Source: an uncultured Collinsella sp.
Lineage (GTDB): Bacteria; Actinomycetota; Coriobacteriia; Coriobacteriales; Coriobacteriaceae
Direction: 5' to 3'
NCBI GenBank assembly: GCA_958438125.1
Contig: CAUBQN010000067.1
Location: 1-8,190 of the forward strand
DNA: 8,190 nt
Shown here in pieces: positions 5,060-8,190 of this stretch. Below the pieces are notes generated by a model. It saw only the letters and a program-made list of their open reading frames with translations. It had not been told where the DNA came from and searched no databases. Both the position numbers and the translations under genes were made by a program. Numbering within the stretch: the stretch's first letter is position 1; each line of letters opens with the position of its first letter.

Positions 5060-6676
5060 ATGACCGCAAAAAAGAAGTTCAATTTCAAAGCGCCGTTGGA
5101 GGTGTTCGCGAAGTCGATCGTTCAGCCGATGATGTATCTCTCGGTTGCCGGCATCCTGCTCATCGTGGGCATCATTCTGACCAACAAGACCATCTGCGCT
5201 TTGGTCCCCGTACTGGGCTCCGGTCCGTTCCAGCTTGTGGGCGCCGTTGTCTATCAGTCGCTGATGTTTATCATCAACAACCTCTCGATTCTGTTCTGCG
5301 TGGGCATCGCCGGCGCCATGGCAAAGAAGAACAAGGGCCATGCTTCGCTGATTGCCCTGATGTCGTTCTTCCTGTTCCTGCAGGCTAACAACATCGTGCT
5401 CAACGCCACCGGCTCTCTTGCCGATGCGAGCGGCATGCTCGGTCTTACCGGAACCGGCCAGGCCACCGTTATGGGCATTCAGGTGCTCGATACCGGCGTG
5501 TTCGGCGGCATTATTCTCGGTTGCATCACCGGTGCCGTGTTCAACAAGTACTCGAATAAGCAGTTCCCCATTGCCCTTTCGATGTTCTCGGGCGTTCGCT
5601 TCCCGTTCCTGATCATGATCATCATCTCCTGGATCATGGGCGCTGGCTTCTGCATCGTTTGCCCTCCGGTTCAGGGTGCCATCTCCTCAGTTGCCGGCAT
5701 CATTAAGGAGTCGGGCAACATCGGCCTCTTTATCTACGGCATGCTCAACAAGCTGCTCGTTCCCACCGGTCTGCACCACCTCATCTACACCCCGTTCCAG
5801 TTCTCCGATGTGGGTGGCACCCTGACGCTGGGCGATCAGGTTATCGCCGGTGCCTACCCCATCCGTGTCGCCGAGATGGCAATGACGGGCCAGCCCTTCT
5901 CCGATAGCACCTACTTCAACAGCTACACCTTCAACAACCTGTGGCCCTACATCGGTATCGGTCTCGCCTTTATCGTCACCGCTTACAAGGGGAACAAGGA
6001 TAAGACCAAGGCCGTTATCATCCCGCTGATCATCACCGCCGTGCTCTCCTGTGTCACCGAGCCCATGGACTTCCTCTTTGTCTTTGCCGCTCCCGTGCTC
6101 TTTGTCGTTCACTCGGTTCTTTCCGGCATCTTCCTGGTCCTGCTCAAGGTCCTCTCCGTGCCCGCTTCGACTGCAGGCGGCATCATCAACATCGTGGTTT
6201 CCAACCTGGTCCTCGGTGTCGACAAGACCAACTGGCCGGTTATGCTGGTGCTTGGAGTCGTTAACGCCGCTCTGTACTTCTTCCTCTTCACCTTCCTCAT
6301 CAAGAAGCTCAACCTCCACACGCCTGGTCGCGAGGAGGAGTCCGAGCTCGCCGAGTCCGTTGCCGAGGGCGAGGCCGCCGCGTCTGTCGCGGTGAAGCAG
6401 GGCGCTGTTGCCGCGGCTCCCGCAGAGGGCGTCGATGCGGGCATTGCCGACCTGGTTGCAGGTCTTGGTGGCAAGGACAACATCGAGGAGCTCGAGAACT
6501 GCTTTACGCGTCTCCGCGTGAACGTTAAGAACCCGGACCTCATCAATGAGGACCTCATCAACCACGTGCCCAACAGCGGCATCAACCGCAACGGCAATAA
6601 TATCCAGATCATCTTTGGCATGAAGGTCGCCGAGATGCGCGACAAGGTCGAAAACGCAATTGAGAAGGAGCAGTAA
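5060..6676 (+). CDS. PTS alpha-glucoside (maltose-type) EIICB permease
   Basis: This 538-residue membrane permease phosphorylates its sugar during uptake. The EIIC domain comes first (about 10-420), with many hydrophobic segments (for example 20-42, 65-88, 95-112, 146-160, 180-203, 296-309, 318-332, 338-365, 395-414). It carries the glucose-superfamily motifs GLHHLIYTPF (237-246) and TEPMDFLFVFAAP (333-345), which contact sugar in relatives. A linker rich in Ala and Glu (421-457) leads to EIIB (458-538), with the phosphorylated Cys at 481 in ENCFTRLRVNV. There is no EIIA domain; that is the separate gene at 3575. The domain order and the partner GH4 gene fit the GlvC/MalP/AglA group for maltose and other alpha-glucosides. 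The start at ATG 5060 is supported by AAGGAAGGGGA (5041-5051); an in-frame TTG at 5033 is upstream of that site. The 99 bases before it show no convincing promoter. Exact substrate range is inferred from the neighbour. Confidence 0.92.
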   Translation: MTAKKKFNFKAPLEVFAKSIVQPMMYLSVAGILLIVGIILTNKTICALVPVLGSGPFQLVGAVVYQSLMFIINNLSILFCVGIAGAMAKKNKGHASLIALMSFFLFLQANNIVLNATGSLADASGMLGLTGTGQATVMGIQVLDTGVFGGIILGCITGAVFNKYSNKQFPIALSMFSGVRFPFLIMIIISWIMGAGFCIVCPPVQGAISSVAGIIKESGNIGLFIYGMLNKLLVPTGLHHLIYTPFQFSDVGGTLTLGDQVIAGAYPIRVAEMAMTGQPFSDSTYFNSYTFNNLWPYIGIGLAFIVTAYKGNKDKTKAVIIPLIITAVLSCVTEPMDFLFVFAAPVLFVVHSVLSGIFLVLLKVLSVPASTAGGIINIVVSNLVLGVDKTNWPVMLVLGVVNAALYFFLFTFLIKKLNLHTPGREEESELAESVAEGEAAASVAVKQGAVAAAPAEGVDAGIADLVAGLGGKDNIEELENCFTRLRVNVKNPDLINEDLINHVPNSGINRNGNNIQIIFGMKVAEMRDKVENAIEKEQ

Positions 6677-6679
6677 ACA

Positions 6680-8062
6680 ATGATCATTACTCTGTGTGGT
6701 GGCGGATCCACCTTTACCCCCGGCATCGTCAAGTCCATCGCCCTGCGCAAGGACGAGCTCGACGTTGACGAGATTCGTCTGTACGACATCAACGAGGAGC
6801 GCCAGCGCAAGATCGGCGTGCTCGTGGACTGGATTTTGCACGAGGACCTCGGCCTGGACATCAAGCTCACGGTGACCACCGACAAAAAGACGGCTTTTAC
6901 CGACGCGAGCTTCGTGTTTGCCCAGATGCGCGTGGGCGGCTACGCCATGCGCGAGCAGGACGAGAAGATTCCGCTGCGTCACGGCTGCGTGGGTCAGGAG
7001 ACTTGCGGTTGCGGCGGCCTTGCCTACGGCATGCGCACCATCTTCCCCATGGTCGAGCTGATCGATGACGTTGAGAAGTACGCCAAGAAGGACTACTGGA
7101 TTCTCAACTACTCCAACCCTGCCGCCATCGTCTCCGAGGGCTGCCGCGTGCTGCGTCCCAACGCTCGTATCATCAACATCTGCGACATGCCGATCGCGAT
7201 CATCGACGTGGTTTGCGCCGCGCTCGATATCGACAAGAAGGATGTTGAGTACGATTACTTTGGCCTCAACCACTTTGGTTGGTTCACCTCGATCCGCCAC
7301 AAGGGCGAGGAGGTGCTCCCGCAGCTGCGCGAGTACATCAAGGAGCATGAGATTCTGCTGCCCGACTCTTACCTCAAGGGCATGGGCTCGCTCATGGCAA
7401 AGAAGCCCGAGGAGGCCGTCGACGAGCATCCCGAGCAGAACCGCCACACCAAGGGCAGCTGGTACTACGTCTGGAAGGGCGAGTACGAGATCATGGAGTG
7501 CTTCCCGGAGTACCTGCCCAACACGTATCTGAACTACTACCTGCAGCAGAAGGAGTTCGTCGAGCACTCCAACCCCGAGCGCACCCGTGCTAACGAGGTT
7601 GAGGAGACGCGTGAGAAGAACCTCTTTGATGGTATCGACCATTACGAGAAGACGGGCGAGATCGACGAGAGCACGTTCTATGCGGGCAGCCACGGCGACT
7701 GGATTGCCGATCTGGCTATCGCTCTGAAGAACGACACCAAGCAGCGCTTCCTGGTCATTTGCGAGAACAAGGGCGCCATCCCCAACATGCCCTACGACGC
7801 TATGGTCGAGCTGCCTGCCTACATTGGCAAGAACGGCCCCGAGGTCATCAGCCGCGACAACATTCCGCTGTTCCAGCAGGGCCTCATGATGCAGCAGCTG
7901 AACTCCGAGAAGCTCATTGTCGAGGCTACGATCGAGGGTTCGTACGAGAAGGCGCTCAAGGCCTTTACGCTCAACAAGACCGTGCCGTCGATGAAGGTCG
8001 CCAAGGAGGTTCTCGACGACATGATCGAGGCCAACAAGGGTTACTGGCCCGAGCTTAAGTAA
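6680..8062 (+). CDS. glvA: GH4 6-phospho-alpha-glucosidase (maltose-6'-phosphate glucosidase)
   Basis: This 460-residue cytoplasmic enzyme splits maltose 6'-phosphate and related 6-phospho-alpha-glucosides to glucose 6-phosphate and glucose. GH4 enzymes use NAD+ and a divalent metal (usually Mn2+) in a redox-elimination mechanism. The N-terminus ITLCGGGSTFTPGIV (3-17) is the NAD-binding glycine-rich loop, and LYDIN (34-38) ends the second strand. CDMP (168-171) is the signature that separates 6-phospho-alpha-glucosidases from beta-acting (CN-P) and alpha-galactosidase (CHS) members. C168 and H198 (in GLNHFGW) are the expected metal ligands, D169 the likely acid, and Y262 or Y263 (SWYYVW) the likely base by comparison with GlvA. 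Length is in the family range (about 440-460). The ATG is three bases after the EIICB stop, and its Shine-Dalgarno sequence AAGGAG (6665-6670) lies inside the EIICB gene, so the two are co-translated. glvA, malH, malA and aglB are names used for this family. Confidence 0.95.
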   Translation: MIITLCGGGSTFTPGIVKSIALRKDELDVDEIRLYDINEERQRKIGVLVDWILHEDLGLDIKLTVTTDKKTAFTDASFVFAQMRVGGYAMREQDEKIPLRHGCVGQETCGCGGLAYGMRTIFPMVELIDDVEKYAKKDYWILNYSNPAAIVSEGCRVLRPNARIINICDMPIAIIDVVCAALDIDKKDVEYDYFGLNHFGWFTSIRHKGEEVLPQLREYIKEHEILLPDSYLKGMGSLMAKKPEEAVDEHPEQNRHTKGSWYYVWKGEYEIMECFPEYLPNTYLNYYLQQKEFVEHSNPERTRANEVEETREKNLFDGIDHYEKTGEIDESTFYAGSHGDWIADLAIALKNDTKQRFLVICENKGAIPNMPYDAMVELPAYIGKNGPEVISRDNIPLFQQGLMMQQLNSEKLIVEATIEGSYEKALKAFTLNKTVPSMKVAKEVLDDMIEANKGYWPELK

Positions 8063-8094
8063 AAGCAACAGGGTCGCTGGCCGCATGCCTGAAG

Positions 8095-8139
8095 CAATGC
8101 CCCGCCCACGTGATTGCGTGGGCGGGGCATTGTCGTTTG
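8095..8139 (+). terminator. Terminator of the PTS operon
   Basis: CAATGCCCCGCCCACG (8095-8110) pairs perfectly with CGTGGGCGGGGCATTG (8117-8132): 16 bp around the loop TGATTG, 33 bases after the GH4 stop codon. The tail TCGTTTGG is only moderately T-rich, but the stem is very strong. The remaining bases (8140-8190) show nothing I can name. Confidence 0.85.
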
Positions 8140-8190
8140 GTAACGCGTTTTATCAAATATGGCATTTATCTGCGGTAATGTTCTATTTCA

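Noticed and set aside
5687..8086. 799-codon open frame on the minus strand across the EIICB and GH4 genes
   Set aside because: It is antisense to two well-supported enzymes. Its Leu/Val/Asp-rich protein matches no family, and it arises because G/C-rich third codon positions suppress stops on the opposite strand.

Overview
The window looks like chromosomal DNA from a high-GC actinobacterium. The G/C-rich third codon positions, the Coriobacteriia-style flavodoxin-ferredoxin protein and the PTS/GH4 sugar operon point to a gut coriobacterium such as Collinsella. This is an inference from style and gene content; no marker gene in the window fixes the taxon.

Layout: (1) 1-1847 is the 3' part of a DEAD-box RNA helicase gene with a very long Arg/Gly-rich tail, closed by a strong intrinsic terminator (1881-1914). 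(2) 1919-2468 is about 550 bases without a convincing gene. It holds several inverted repeats and an AT-rich patch. (3) 2469-3230 encodes a stand-alone protein with a flavodoxin-like N-terminus and a two-cluster ferredoxin C-terminus (EFR1-like). Related TGGTGCA/TGCACCA palindromic elements lie on both sides of it. (4) 3231-3556 is a dense non-coding block. In order it holds an imperfect palindrome, a degenerate 26-27 base tandem repeat, two dyads 21 bases apart, a probable promoter, and a leader with two mutually exclusive RNA hairpins. (5) 3575-8062 is a co-directional four-gene operon: glucose-type EIIA, a LicT/BglG-type antiterminator with two PRDs, an alpha-glucoside-type EIICB, and a GH4 6-phospho-alpha-glucosidase carrying the CDMP signature. 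A 16-bp terminator hairpin follows at 8095-8132.

The operon reads as a self-contained maltose/alpha-glucoside route. EIIA receives phosphate from the general PTS (HPr, not in the window) and passes it to the Cys of the EIIB domain. EIIC brings in the disaccharide as its 6'-phosphate, and the GH4 enzyme splits it into glucose and glucose 6-phosphate. The antiterminator probably senses PTS flux through its four conserved histidines and acts on the RNA leader at 3462-3550, which would make the operon self-regulating.

Nothing here is clearly a new defence or mobile system. The parts most worth a second look are the leader RNA switch, the tandem dyads upstream of the promoter, and the families of intergenic repeats around the EFR1-like gene.
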